Numbered from the stretch's first letter, positions 32,968 through 45,424 are shown. The stretch is 64,000 nucleotides of DNA from Blasia pusilla (GCA_050084515.1 CM114273.1:9920001-9984000), one strand, 5' to 3'. Notes: a model not told the origin generated them from the letters alone. Program-made: numbers and translations.

Positions 32968-35900
32968 TTAAAATACTTCGTCTTGAGTGCAGTTCGTACC
33001 TGCGGCGATGGGCCAAATCGTGGGGGTATTCCCCGGAGCTCCAATGGCAGTCGGATAAGACTTCCGGAAAGCGCAAGATTCATTTGGGCAGAAGAAGTAC
33101 TTCAATTGATCACCGGTCCTTGTGAAACGATCAAAGGTTTTGAGTCCCCAAAACCCAAGCAGTGGTCGTCTAGTCCTTGTATAGTTCTTATTTAGGAAAG
33201 TGCCGCATGCTCTCCTAATGCCATCAGATCCTGCCCTGCAGGTGGGTCCACGTCCTGGGTTGCTCCTAGATATATGCCACCGTTTTAGGTTGCAATCCAC
33301 CTCCATTACCGGAATCCCATATTGTTGAACCACCCCAGTGACAGGATGTTGCAAACTTCCAGCAACGAAGGGCTTTTGAAATAAAACATTCACTGATTTT
33401 GGAGAAGTAACTCCATCACGGATTTGGGACGGGTCCGGGGTCCCCGAATACCTAGGCGGCGTAATTTCCTCATCCAAATCAATCATCGGATTCGTTCCTC
33501 GATCTTTGCCTCTTCACCGCTGAAGTCAATATACTTATCTGGTCTCCACGAGTCTCGCTCGGATTTCGCTCTACCACCATCTCAGTATGGGGACGTCTTG
33601 AAACCCGCCCATGAATATCCCCCCAATGTGTACGTCTTGCTCAAGGGGAGTTCCTACACGCACCGGTTGAAGGCTTCCACATACATTTTTTCATCACAGA
33701 TCTCGAGAGCCATACGACATAGAGCTCGTAGATCGACGGCCCCTTTCCTTTTGTTATGCCTTTTGTGAGGAAGATATGGGATGCTGCAGACTGTAGCATT
33801 GCTCTTGCCTGGTCTTGCTGGCATGCCTCCACAAGTGAAAATCTTTAGCATGCTTGTGATGACCTTCAGGAGGAATGAACACTTTCTGCTCCACTTGTGT
33901 TGGGGCATAGGGCATTTTCATGAACGTTCAATCTGTGCAACGACGGAAATGTTAGAAGGGAACAAAAATAAATCAGGAGTCAAAGAAATAAACTACCTGT
34001 CGGAACCAGACGGGTTGCAGGCCCGAGGCATCCCATGAACAACTCTGCGACCCGTCGGGTCCCGACGTGTTGTAACCTTAAACCCACCTATTGCAACCTG
34101 TCGGAACCAGACGGGTTGCAAGGCCGAGGCATCCCATGAACGACTCTGCAACCCGTCGTGTCCACTCGGGTTGCACACTCGGTCAGGATGCAACCCGTCG
34201 GTTTTCGTCGGGTTGCACACTCGGGCAATCTGTCGCATCTGACATCTTGCTTGGTTTCTTCGGTTTGAAATCCCTATAGTTCCCACGCTTCTCAACTTGA
34301 GCCGCAACTTTACAAACAATTCTCAGCGTGAGCTTGACAAGACAAAATAGTGAACTCACCTTCCGCATGAAGTTTCCCCATTGTCTCATACGTACAATCC
34401 ACCAACTCAACCAAGAGCACAACTCTTTGTACTTCCCCTCAATCGCATGCTTCCTCCACCACCCATGAAGTTCTTCCTGGCATTCCATGGCTTTGCTTCA
34501 AGGTTTTTTGTCCTTGCGGCGTTGGAGTAGAGTGACATGCTCTGTCCTCTTATTCTCCTTGATGCAAGATTTGGTGTACCGAGTCACAGACTGTTGCCAA
34601 TGGAAAGCATCCGACCTTTCCCTCTCCGGTTGAACCTCTCCACCCCAGAACACTTCTCGGATAGCAATCCACCCAGGTTTTGCATTGTCTGCCATGAACC
34701 CCTAAACTTCCGGAGGTGGCCTTTTGTTTTCCTTCACCACCTCCAATAAGAGTAACCAGCACATCTTCAAACTGCCAACGTCTTCTGCCTTAACTTCACA
34801 GACAAATATAGTTTTGAGTCCCTTCTCCACATGGTCATAAACGTGAGCACCCATCGTCAACCATCCGTTCAGCACTCTGTGGCAAATATCAAAGCTTACC
34901 CAGGTGCCGTAAAGATCTTCCCCTTCCCTCATTCGATCTATAAGATCGAGGCCACTCGACGGATCTGTGGTTGACATTTTGAAGACATAGGCCCTGGATC
35001 CCTCGCCTCCTTGGCCCATGAACTGCCATCTCTGAATGAATGGAAATCCGGAGTACGTGGCCAACTCCGGATTTTGTACGTCTTTCCATCCAGAACTCGT
35101 ATTTGACGCAGCAAATTCCGGAAGCATTCAGGATCAGTGAGAAATGCGAGATTTTCCCATAGTTGTTTCTCCTCAACCGTCGTGATCTCGCCCTGTCCAG
35201 GGATTCCAAGCAATTGTTCACAAATTTGTGATGCTGTTGTGAGCTTGATCAATCCGGGCTTTGAACTTGGAGAGTTTTTGTAGACCTCGGCAACTTTCTT
35301 CGCCACATCCTCCTTGATGTGTCTCTGAATTGCATCGGTCACAGGATGAGTGTGGGAGCCAACATGAACTGCCAGCCTTGTGTACTCTGACGTGGAGCCT
35401 AAGTCGTGGACAATGAAAAATATGTATGCATGACACACTCCAACACAGAAGGGCGATGCCTGACAATGAGGACATCGATGGCCTCCCGCCGGTATGGTGG
35501 CACCAGCCTCGTATGGAGTTTCTGCATTCTTGGGGGGGAATTGCGACGTATTGACTCGCCCGTTGCGCTCTAGATACGGGCATGCTGGACTTCTACACTC
35601 CAAGGCTCCCACGCATTGGCGGCGGGAGACAATCCAAGGACCATCTGGAGTTGAAGCACTAGTCCGTTGAAGCCTGCACCATCGATGACAATCAGACTTT
35701 CTGTCCATACCCTTCAGGCGTCCTCCATCCTTCTTTTGAGCAAGAGCAGCAAGTGGAGGCAACTCAAAAATGCAATTACCATCGTCTCTGGCCTTGAACA
35801 TTTTCAAGGCCAGAGACGAAAGCAAATTGTTGCCTGATACTCGCAAGAGGAACGAGTAGGCGGACAGAGGGCCCGATTGGTGTCCGACAGATCCACTGAG

Positions 35901-36338
35901 ATTGATAACATCCGGAATCTCTTCAGGAAGAACAACATTGTTACGAGCGTACGAAGTTGGAGTCGAAGTTGGATCTACAGAGCTTGGAGTTGCAAACGTA
36001 GAGCTCGGAGCACTAGGAAATTCTAGACCGTCTACTTGCGAAACAAACGAATTCAGGGGTAGGCCGTAAACTCTGTATTGACCATTTGCTAGAGGTAGGA
36101 GATTCCATACTTTACGGTCTAAGGTCACTGGCTAGACCATCTCACCTATTATGTCTTCCGTACTGTCCACCCTAACATCTTTGGATACAAAGATGGTTCC
36201 AATTTGGAGAAGAAATCGAACAGAGAGAAAATTTTCATCCACTGCTATGAAAGACTCACGAGCTTGCGGTCGAATGATTTCTGCTTGAGGAAGGGTCGTC
36301 AACTGATTGCCACAAGTGAGCTTAACATTATTATCCAT
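32968..36338 (-). pseudogene. MULE-type transposase with WRKY-GCM1-like zinc finger and DDE-like motifs
   Basis: Exon-like blocks lie at 36338-34938, ~35060-34500, 34488-34230 and 33908-32968. The N-terminal third (36128-35300) has Cys and His spaced as CVGALECRSPACPYL, then HRCPHCQASPFCVGVCHAY, then VHVGSHTHPV, as in WRKY-GCM1/FLYWCH-class fingers of Mutator-like transposases. Next come DLYGTWVSFDICHRVLNGW (probable first Asp), GFMADNAKPGWIAIREVFWG with DAFHWQQS (second Asp and a following His), and CQEELHGWWRKH (candidate Glu). An in-frame TAG (36132-36134) and frameshifts near 35050 inactivate this copy. The intron at ~33990-34220 holds five palindromes. The role would be cut-and-paste transposition at the terminal repeats. 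Confidence 0.7.
33994..34215. repeat. Palindrome array in the transposase intron of MULE-2
   Basis: Five variants of the 25-bp palindrome start near 33994, 34047, 34098, 34149 and 34191. The palindrome therefore also occurs in introns of the transposase gene, not only in the methyltransferase gene. Confidence 0.8.
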
Positions 36339-36559
36339 TCCCATAAATTTTGGACGGGAGGAGGGTGAGAATGAGAAAGAGAATGAGAATGAGAATTTTT
36401 AATTTATAGTGAATAGGAAAACAGATACTCATGACAGATTTTTACTGACAATACGAATTCGGTAGATGACATTGTCTGACACAATGAATCCAATTTTTTT
36501 GCAACAGATTCAATTCTGTTACCGGATTTGGGAAGCTGAGACGTGGGTTGCGAAGCACA

Positions 36560-37190
36560 CTTCATTTTGTTGGAACCCGTCGGAGTCCTGGTAACTCAAC
36601 AATTAACCCAAGCTAACTGAAGCCTGCAACCCGTCGGCTTCGGACGGGTTGCACGCTTCTGCCTTACCTTCAAACGCAAACATGGTTGAAGCTGGCAACT
36701 CGTCGCTCTCCAACGAGTTGCTCGGATATCGCTCCTTCTTGCCCGAAGATGCCGGAGGCGTGCAAACCGTCTGTTCCCGACGAGTTCCGCGGATGCCGCA
36801 CCTATTTGCCCAAAGATGGCGAGGCGTGCAACCCGTCGCCCTCCAACGGGTTGCGCAAGGGCCTCGCCTTGTGGTGCTTACATGAAGGAAGTGTGCAACC
36901 TCTTGGACTCCGACGAGTTGCGCGGGAAGCCCGCGTTGTTAACCCTTGACGAGGGAAGCGTGCAACCCAACGGTCTCCGACGGATTGCCTGGGTACGTTC
37001 CATTCTTGTCCAAACACGGCCGAGGTGCACAACATGTCGGTCTCCGACGGGTTGCGCGGGTACCTCGCGTTCTTGTCCAAAGACGACGGAGGCGCTCAAC
37101 CCGTCGGTCTCGGACGGGTTGCTCGCGCACGTGGCGATGTACCCAGGACGGCGGAGGCGCGCAACCTGTCGGACTCCGATGGGTTGCCAT
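36560..37190. repeat. Divergent-promoter palindrome array of MULE-2
   Basis: Homologous to 560-1330 in MULE-1 but with one 132-bp unit instead of two. Spacing of 60-70 bp is retained. Several arms are better preserved than in MULE-1, for example near 36626. Confidence 0.85.
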
Positions 37191-37278
37191 TTTTCACGTC
37201 CGGACTTCCGTAACCTCCGGCACGTCGCCGTCGAAAGGACGACGGGACCCAACCGTCAGCCCAACGGCTAGAAAAGTA

Positions 37279-39130
37279 GAAACTAAGGGCGAACAAGTTG
37301 TATGCGCATATGGACAAGAGTGAGTTCGGGTTGCGCAAGATCAAGTTCTTGGGCCACATGGTTAGCAAAGATGGAGTTAGTCCGGATATGGACAAAGTGA
37401 AAGCCATCGCCGAGTGGAAACCGCCTTCCACGGTGAAGGGAATGAGGAGTTTTATTGGCGTGGTGCAATTCAACCGAACCTATGTGAGGAACTTTTCGGG
37501 TATTGTGAGACCTCTCACAGATTGGACCGCAAAGTATGCTAACACAACTTGGACCCAAGAAGTGAATGATGCATTCAACCGAGTCAAAGAGATCCTATCA
37601 CAGTAGCCAGTACTCAAGCTGCCAGAGTTTGACAAGCCGTTCGAGGTGCATATGGATGCTAGTGACTTTGCGATTGCACGAATGTTGGTACAGGAAGGAA
37701 GACCTATAGCCTACGAGAGTAAGAAGCTCAGCAACACTGAGAGAAGGTGGCCCACTCATGACAAAGAGTTGTTCGCGGTGGTCCATTGCTTGAGGAAGTG
37801 GCGTCACTATTTGGGACTTCACAGGACTCGAGTGTTCACCGATAACGTATCGCTCAAGTATTTTTAGACCCAGGATCGAGTAACAGCGAAACAACTAAGA
37901 GGGCATGATACCTTGGCGTTGATGAATGTGGAACTGATCCACAAGCCAGGGAAGGATAATGTCATTCCAGACGCGTTGAGTCGTAGGGATAAGAACATGC
38001 CATCAACAACACAGGTCTTGAGAGCAATGTTCCCTAAGGAAACACATCTGGAAAGGAGGATTCGTGAGGGATATATGAAAGACACCCAAGCGAGCGAGTA
38101 CCTAAGGAAGTTGAATCAAGGCGAGAAGGTGGAAAACATAAGTTTGAGACATGGTTTACTAAGGTTCAAGCATAGCAGTATCTATGTGGGCGAAGGCAAA
38201 CTACGAACTAAGGTGTTAGTGGAATGTCATGATGGACCCTTGGCAGGACAAGTTTCAGTACGGCCTTCCATCTACAGACGGATGGGCAAACAGAAAAGAT
38301 AAACTCCCTTGTGAACTGATACTTAAGGAATTACGTGAGCGCGGACCAGCGAGATTGGGTGAAGTGGTTGAGTATGGCAGAGTTCTGCTATAACTCCACC
38401 AAACATTCTGCGACTGGAGAATCTCCATTTCTCTTGTCTTATGGACGTGAGCCAAAAGGGCCTCTTGTCCTAGCCCTTTCGAAGGGTAATATATTAGCAC
38501 CGACCCGACAAGTGACGGTAGAAGGTTTGTCAGCGAAAATGCGAGAATGAGAGGAGCGAGCAAGAAGAAACCTTGAAAAGGCTCAATTGAGATACATAAA
38601 TGGTAAATAGATCAAGCCCGTGGGACCCAAAGGGTCAAAAGGCTGGAAAACACATTACAAGTCATTCATTTACTGACCTAGGAAAAGATCCTAAAGACCT
38701 TCTCCTAGCTACTGCCTAGAGCACTTGAGCGATGAATAATGACATCCCTAATATAACAACCTAAATCATAAGGAATTTCCGTAGTAAAGAATATAAATTC
38801 TCCACATCTATTTTATGGGCTAGTCTAATCTCTTCATACCTTGGACATGTAGCTAGGTTGGTTGTTCTAGCTAAAAGGTTCTTCTGGGCCAACATGAAAG
38901 AAGATTTTGCTCAATATGTGAAGACATGCATGACCTGTCAGGCGAACAAGGTTTCTTATGCAAAAAAAACAAGGCTTCTTGCATCCCTTGCCGATTCCGG
39001 ACGGGCCCTTGCACATTGTGAGTATGGACTTCATAACGAGTCTTCTAGAGTCTCAGGGATACAATGCTATACTTGTGATAGTTGATCGGTTCAGTAAGTT
39101 GGGGTGATTCGTGCCGACGGTGGATTCAAC
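37279..39130 (+). mobile_element. Gypsy-A1, right half (RT end, RNase H, integrase start)
   Basis: The sequence starts in mid-RT (LRANKLYAHMDKSEFGLRKI) and continues through the RT connection (FIGVVQFNRTYVRNFSGIV). RNase H follows, with VHMDASDFAIARMLVQEGR, ESKKLSNTERRWPTHDKELF and VFTDNVSLKYF, then the linker. Around 38256 it jumps within integrase. The zinc-binding segment (FAQYVKTCMTCQANK) appears only at ~38900, after a short dispersed repeat, so the copy is internally rearranged. The catalytic RT box is not here but in the other half at ~62490. Stops at 37865 and elsewhere make it non-functional. Confidence 0.75.
38597..38775. repeat. Second copy of the short dispersed repeat
   Basis: About 90% alike by eye to 31198-31380 over ~180 bp, same orientation, inserted in gypsy-A1. 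The right flank (38776-38840) belongs to neither gypsy family as far as I can see. Confidence 0.65.
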
Positions 39131-39209
39131 GACCGCCTATAGGACTTCCTAACTCTTCCTAGATAGTTGGTGGCGCGCGCACGGATTTTTGGGAATTTTT
39201 TCTCACACT

Positions 39210-42200
39210 AAATTTCTTTACTATGATGATTGGAAGGTTTCCTTTTTTTCATAATTTCATTTCCAAGAAAATGGAATAACTCATGGAATCCACAAAACAA
39301 GACGAGAAGTAGTACCAAAATATCTTTACTCATCCCCTTAGTTGGTGGTTGTGTCCCTCTAACTCCACATAGCCATCTATCCCTACCTACCATGATAAAC
39401 ATCTTTAGGATGCTAAGAGCAAGAAGGTTGAGTGCTCATGTGGCCCCATCATTTTTCGCCTTCTTGTCATCCAAGTCATAGATACAAGTCAAAATCTACC
39501 TGTCTTGAAACTCCATGTGAAACTTCGTACCATGGTCTATCAACACCTCAATTGGTGCGCCATAATGATTGAGCACTCGATCTAGAAAGCCATACGCTAC
39601 TCCCTCACTCGCTTTGTCAGGCAATGCAACCAATTCTATCTACTTCAAGAAGTGCTCAACCATCATCAACACATAACGACTATGTCACTCTGTCACAGGT
39701 AAGGGTCCTACAAAATCCAAACTCCATCTATAACCTAAACCCATGATTGGCAGTGAATGAAAATGTGGAGTTGGAGCATTGTAGGATGCCCATACTTGAT
39801 CCCAAACTCGCAACATATTTGTTCCCTCCCACTGAAACCATCTGGCTTTTTGTAGGATCTGATCGCGCTCTATAGCATCCATTGTGTTCGTGACGCTTCC
39901 AGTACATACGTTCTCCAAAACTACTCCATCCTTGTGAAGATCTTGGCCACTTGTCGTCTCCTCATTGGCCTTTAGTTCTAACGAATCTCCATCAAACCTC
40001 GCCATCGAAGTCTCAACACTCTGGCTCTCTCTAGCCAACAAGCCAAAATAGGCCAACACATGTCATCTTGGCACTAACTCCTCATCATTCTCTCTATGCC
40101 ATCCAGCTCCAATCGCATCTTGCTGACTTGGGCATGGATTACGGTTCAAACCATCTACATCTTGGTTGAGCTTCTTAGGTCTATGCACTACTTGGAAGTC
40201 ATACATAACCCACCTCGCAAGCTTCCCTGTAAGCTTGTCGGACTCCATCAACCACTTAAGTGGTCGATGATCACTAATGATGGTAAAGGGATTTCGAATA
40301 AGAAACACCTGAAATATATAACAACCCATACTACAGCCAAGCACTCACCCTCATACAAACTATACTTTGCCTCTACAGCGTTGTTCAAACAACTAGCATA
40401 AGCCACCATGAACTCTCTACCCTCATCGTCATGAAGGGTGAGCACCGCTCCAAGCCCCGACATGCTCCAATCTGCATGCAACTAGAAAGGACGCCACCTG
40501 ATGGCTGTCCTCAATATCGGCGTGGACGTCATCAAGTCCTTGAGCAACTGAAATGCTCTCTCCTGCTCATCCCCCTAATATCACTCGTGATCCATGGTTT
40601 GCAAGGTTAGTGGCTTCACAATTGAACTGAAATCCTTGACGTACCGTCGGTAGAAGTTTGCCAATCCCATGAATGCACAAACTTGACTCATATCTATAGG
40701 GCATGGAATACGTGAAATAGTGTGATCCAAGTACTCAATCTCGTCATAGAAGAACTTTCACTTGCCTAGATGTACCTTTAACCCATGTAATTACAATTGT
40801 CGAAACACCGCCTCCACATGTCGCTTATACTCCTCAACCGTGGCACTAAAGACTATGATGTCATTAATATAACACGTAGAAAAATCCATGCCTGTCAAGA
40901 TCCTATCCATGATCCTTTCAAACTCTGCCAAGGTGTTCTTTAACCCAAATGGTAAGAACCGCCACTAGTACAAGCCATCCTTCCCGTAAGGATCAATGCC
41001 CGAGAATACCGTCTTGTGCCTGTTCTCTAATCTGACAGGCAACTGATGATTTTCGGCTCAAAGATCCAAAAAATTGAAGATCTGTGCATGCCGAGTAGCA
41101 TTAAAGATCTCCTCCAGGGCGGACATTGCATACCTATTAGACTTCATCTCTCGATTGGTAGGTCAGTAATCTCCACACATCTGCCTCTACGTCCGTCTAG
41201 TTGTCACATACATCCTTCTTGGCGGGCATAACAATGGCAGATGCATACTCTCTATGCGACATCTCCATTAGTCTTGCTCCAACCAAATCTTGGTTGTTAC
41301 TCTAAATCAAAGCCCTCTCCATATCACTGTACATGTAAGGTCGTCAGAAGATTGGCATGTTGCTAGACAACTCAATACGGATCCTTGGACCCTTCAACGT
41401 ACCCAAATCTTGCATGCTAAATACAAAACAACTAAAATAACTTCTAAGGAATTCATGTATCTGGTGCCACTCTCCTCTTACCAATTTCGGGCCCATATTT
41501 GGCTCCCAAGTCTCTATCGTGACTATGGTAGGAATCTCAAGCATGGGTATCGGTGGTTGCTATGGTGCAACCCCATCTCAGATAACACAACTCGGCTACT
41601 CCCACGCAACCAACTCCAAAATCTCATCTCCTCCACGTGCAGTACCCGGAACCACGCTCGATGTTGTGGTTATCATCTCTCGACGTATGTGAAAAACATC
41701 CCAAGACGTCCAAGGATGTCTCTTGTGATCTCCTCTGGTATGTCGATCTCCTCGGATCTTGCCCCCAACCGCTGCCTCAACCATCTTGGTGGACATCGGG
41801 CTTACCAATGCAACTTTTGTGACCTGTTGCAACCTCATCCGACGCTCCTCAACGACTCCTAAGCTGATGATTCATGTCAAGCAATTCAGGTCCATCGCTT
41901 GATCCAAGACATGATGTCGTGATACCTTTGATAGTGATGGTAGTGCCGTCACTCTTATGGGGAATCCCATCGCTTGCTCTCGCTCATTGGCACTGGGCTA
42001 CACCAACCACTGTATCTGGTCATCCCAAACCAAGCCAGATCTAGCCTCCTTATATTCATTGGAAGCGGAAAAACTCACAAACGTAGGAAAGGTTGCCCGT
42101 GGCATGGCAATCATCGTGCCTCATTGCCTGTGATCAACAACCAAGATCCAAAATAGAACCCACCAACAAATGGGAGGGACGCTCCACTCTCGCATATGCC

Positions 42201-43263
42201 CTGCACAACACCTCATGGGGCACCAAGTTGGCCCACCATAAATGCGGGCAATGTGCTCATGAACCTACACTCGCCACATCCAAAAACATTGTTGGGCCGA
42301 CCTATGCATGCATATGATGTGCACTTGTCATTACATGTGACCTCAAATCGCCCAAAATCAGTATTTAAGCTCGAGAACGGGATTGATGCTCTTACAAGTG
42401 TTGCAAGATCCTCATCATCTCCCAAAACAACCTAGATCGAGTGTCTACTAACCCAATATCCCATCTAGCACTCAATTGGCCCTAATATGGCCAACCAGCA
42501 ATGACCAAATCAATGGTCCCTATCCGCTCCAAGTCATGCGCCTCCAAGAACGGAATCTCCTCGGTGAGGAAACTCGGTACCTGCAGACGGTGGGACGAGA
42601 CAACAAGTTGAAAAAACAAAAGCGCATTGCGCCATATATCAAAATGAAATGTGCCTCACGATCTTATCAAGCTCCACATATAAGTACTCATGCACGCGCA
42701 CTCCTACCTGCAAAACAACAACCAAGCTAATGTTGATCCTTCCAAAGAGATCCAACACCTGAACACCCTACTTTGGGATGCGCCATAAAATCTGTGTGGT
42801 GTCCAAGGGTGTCATCATAGCACTACCAACTACCTTGGGTTCCTCTAACCTTTCATGCTCCGGTGCAAACGTCTCAATCCATGCCATCTACACGTGCTCA
42901 TCGGTCAAGCGTCGAAGATCCTTACTCGAGCCCCACAGTGGCACCTCTCGTCCATAGAATGATGCGGCTACCATAACACTCCTCTCCTTAGAAGTGTTAG
43001 GGTGCGATGTGTCCCCCGTGCATTAACATGCCCTCATCAAATCACCAGGCCAAATGATGGCTCGCTAAATGGTACTAATATCGCCATCTCTCATGGCCAT
43101 CGCTCGATCATTTCACATGTTAATTGAAGAGATAACACGTTAAGTTGCTCATCACTTGACAACCATCTTGGTCTGTAGGACACTATTTCCTCCCAGTAAT
43201 CCAGAGAAAACCCCATTGGGTATAACACTGCACCTCCAACCAAAACGTCATAGGACTCAACAT
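39210..43263 (-). mobile_element. Gypsy-B3: inverted gypsy-B copy with integrase, RNase H, RT and methyltransferase remnants
   Basis: Read on the minus strand from 43263, the order is the methyltransferase region (42770-42200), the RT N-terminus (41544-41040), the RT core with a CYINDIIVF box (usually Y-x-D-D; ~40850), RNase H (40481-40060: LHADWSMSGLGAVL, FTIISDHRPLKWL), and integrase (39740-39480: GYRWSLDFVGPLPVT). The 3' end continues to ~39210 and resembles 46800-47000. The upstream part continues at 44601-44745, beyond the MULE-4 insertion (protease-flanking sequence like 11600-11720). Stops are frequent. Confidence 0.75.
42200..42770 (-). pseudogene. C5-methyltransferase remnant in gypsy-B3
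   Basis: The minus strand gives LDLFGRINISLVVVLQVGV (motif I region, ~42765-42700) and DLVIAGWPY followed by a stop (motif IV, ~42510-42480). In motif IV the catalytic PCQ has become PY-stop through two base changes. GLVDTRSRLFWEMMRILQH follows. The motif VIII region lies near 42290-42230. The same gene order as gypsy-B2 shows the methyltransferase was part of the family before these copies separated. Confidence 0.7.
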
Positions 43264-44600
43264 CCGGAGGCGCGGTAAGAGGAGAGGAAGAGAGGAGAGA
43301 GAGAGGAGAGGAAACTACCTTCAACCCAAAGAGATGCAATTTTTTGAAGAGAGATTCCTGTGGTTTGAAGAGAGTTTTGTTGGGTTGAACCCTCTCTTCC
43401 TCTTACCATTAAGAGGCAAGAGAAAGAGAGGAGAGAGGAAACTACCTTCAACCCAAAGAGATGCAAATTTTTTAAGAGAGATTCTTGTGGTTTGAGGAGA
43501 GTTTCCGTTAGGTTGAAGAGAGAAAATGTTTTAGTGAACATTTTTGCAAATTTTCTGCCTATGCTTAGTCACTTGCACAGGTTTTTTGTTCCTCTTCCCC
43601 AATCTAGCAACCCATTTGAATCCGACGGGTTGCAAGTTGCAAAAATCCAAAAAAAATGAACAATTATTGGAATCAATAATGTGGAAGAAATCACTTTTTC
43701 CATCCAAGGTCCGGAACAAATCTATCATTTTGAATAGAGTTCATGCTCATAGTGAATATTCTGGCAGTTTAAAGTACAATCTAAGACCTCATTTTGCATC
43801 CTTAAAGTGTTTTGTTTAAAATACTTTGCACTTCTTTGAGAGGAAAAATTGGTTGGTGGATTCCTACTCCTACCTCCGACTCTCTTAAAACTACAAGCAA
43901 CACATAATACATGTGCTTACAAGGGAAATACCTTTTCCTAATTGTCTCTCTTTGGACAAAGTCATTACACAAACATGTGGGAAAGCAACAGATGTGTACC
44001 ACATACACCCCTGTCACACTTAAATTCAAAGTGTTGTTCCTAACCCAATACATCCTTCCTATTCCATTGCCACTATGAATATCTTTTGTGGTAATAATTT
44101 CCATGTTTGCCTCCTAAGGTGATGCGATTCGCTTTGCTCTCTCCACCGTTGGCCTACACATTCTGGTTCTCTTCACCCCATTTCTTGACTCGAACAGAAA
44201 TAGTGGATTGAGATCATCCACCTTCTCTGGGTATATGTTGACATCAATCTTGGGTTGAATTTGAAATGTGAAGATCTCTGTAATACGAACATGCTCCGAA
44301 CTCCCTCCGTCTACGAGTCTGAAACCGGCACTTGTAAGATTGTCCACTTCATCCTGAGTGCAATTGGTACCTGCAGAAATGGGCCAAACTGTGGGGATAT
44401 TCCCTAGAGCTCCAATGGCAACCAGATAAGACTTTCAAAAAGCGGACAATTCATTTGGGCATAAGAAGTATTTGAATTTATCTCCGATTCTGATAAAATG
44501 ATCAAAGGTTTTTAGCCCTCGAAACCTTGCAGTGGTCGTCCTGTCCTTGTAAAGTTCTTAGTCAAGAAAGTGCCACATGCTCTCCTAATGTCATCTGTCA
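43264..44600. mobile_element. MULE-4: terminal fragment of the transposon inserted in gypsy-B3
   Basis: It starts with the terminal repeat GGAGGCGCGGTAAGAGG (43265) directly after gypsy-B3 sequence. The terminal ~130 bp is repeated at ~43411-43520, and a palindrome lies at 43608-43632. It ends inside the transposase gene at ~44600, where gypsy-B3 resumes (GTCACTATTGCC...). The gypsy-B consensus across the site (from 11711-11724) shows only a few bases missing. The internal junction falls on a shared GATG. Confidence 0.75.
43802..44600 (-). pseudogene. Transposase C-terminus with SWIM zinc finger (MULE-4)
   Basis: From 44600 leftward it matches the MULE-2 transposase end (33220-32975), then continues where MULE-2 is deleted. 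After an in-frame TAG at ~44111 the same frame runs to 43802 with CCFPTCLCNDFVQ and, 9 residues on, FPCKHMYYVL. CxC followed by CxH is the SWIM finger, found C-terminal to the DDE domain in Mutator-like transposases. This is the best evidence for the class of the whole family. Confidence 0.7.
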
Positions 44601-44990
44601 CTATTGCCTTAGTTTGCACAACAGACTCGTTAGATGGATGTCAAGGTCGAATCCTCACGATAATCTCATATCGGGTGATAAACTACGTCGTACTTACTCC
44701 ATCCAACGATATCAATATCCCAAATGGACAACGCTATTGTATAATAAAATCACCCATTATGTAAAATCCTTGCTCATTCAGTGCTAGAGAGAGTTTTATT
44801 AATATTAAGTAAATTAGCTTAAGAAAATGAAATTTTCATGTTTAAACCTCTTTAGGATGGCTCATTTGTGCGGGCCCAATGATAGGAAAAGAGATAATAA
44901 ATAAGATATCGGAGTATAAAAGTAAAGCAGTGGGATTGGTGTATTAATGAAAGAAAAGAAAAAGTAATCACGTTTGGTGGTTAGGATAAT
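44601..44990. other. End of gypsy-B3 and A/T-rich spacer
   Basis: 44601-44745 is gypsy-B protease-flanking sequence in reverse orientation. 44746-44990 is A/T-rich with nothing recognised. Confidence 0.5.
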
Positions 44991-45424
44991 TGGGGTAGTT
45001 TGGAGGATATAAAGTAAGTTGATGAGGATATTTTGGAGGAGATAAGATGTGATCTACTTGTGTCAAAATGGGATTGGCTAAATCTTGAGAGGAAGCCGTG
45101 TGGCACAAGATAAGATTAGCCCTATTTTGTACTCTTGTGGATCCTTTGAGAGTATGTAAAGAGGAGGGATCTTCAAAAGTTTATCACCTTCTACTTCATT
45201 TGATAGTTGGGGTAGTTTGGAGGATATAAAGTAAGTTGATGAGGATATTTTGGAGGAGATAACATATGATCTACTTGTGTTAAAATGGGATCGGCTAAAC
45301 CTTGAGAGGAAGCCATTTGGCACAAGATAAGATTAGCCCTATTTTGTACTCTTGTGGATCCCTTGAGAGTATATAAAGAGGAGGGACCTTCAAGAGTTTA
45401 TCACCTTCTACTTCATTTCTTAAG
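44991..45424 (+). repeat. Tandem duplication of a ~217-bp unit containing a TATA-like box
   Basis: Units begin TGGGGTAGTTTGGAGG at 44991 and 45208 and are about 93% alike by eye. Each ends near a GAGTAT(A/G)TAAAGAGGAGG element (45147 and 45368), which resembles a TATA box, then a shared TTCAAAAGTTTATCACC or TTCAAGAGTTTATCACC leader. It could be a duplicated LTR or promoter. Confidence 0.65.

Larger units (their letters stand above)
32551..37282. mobile_element. MULE-2: left half of a MULE-type transposon (transposase gene and divergent promoter)
   Basis: It runs from the left terminal repeat (32551) through the complete minus-strand transposase region to the divergent promoter. It stops at 37279-37282, within what is the TATA box in MULE-1. 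Its missing methyltransferase half is most simply MULE-3 (58807-62427, inverted). Relative to MULE-4 it has lost ~520 bp covering the transposase C-terminus with the SWIM finger (junction near 32975). Confidence 0.75.

Noticed and set aside
34938-36338. A domesticated FAR1/WRKY-type host transcription factor
   Set aside because: It lies between a terminal inverted repeat and the second element gene, recurs at 1-412 and 43264-44600, and is broken by stops.
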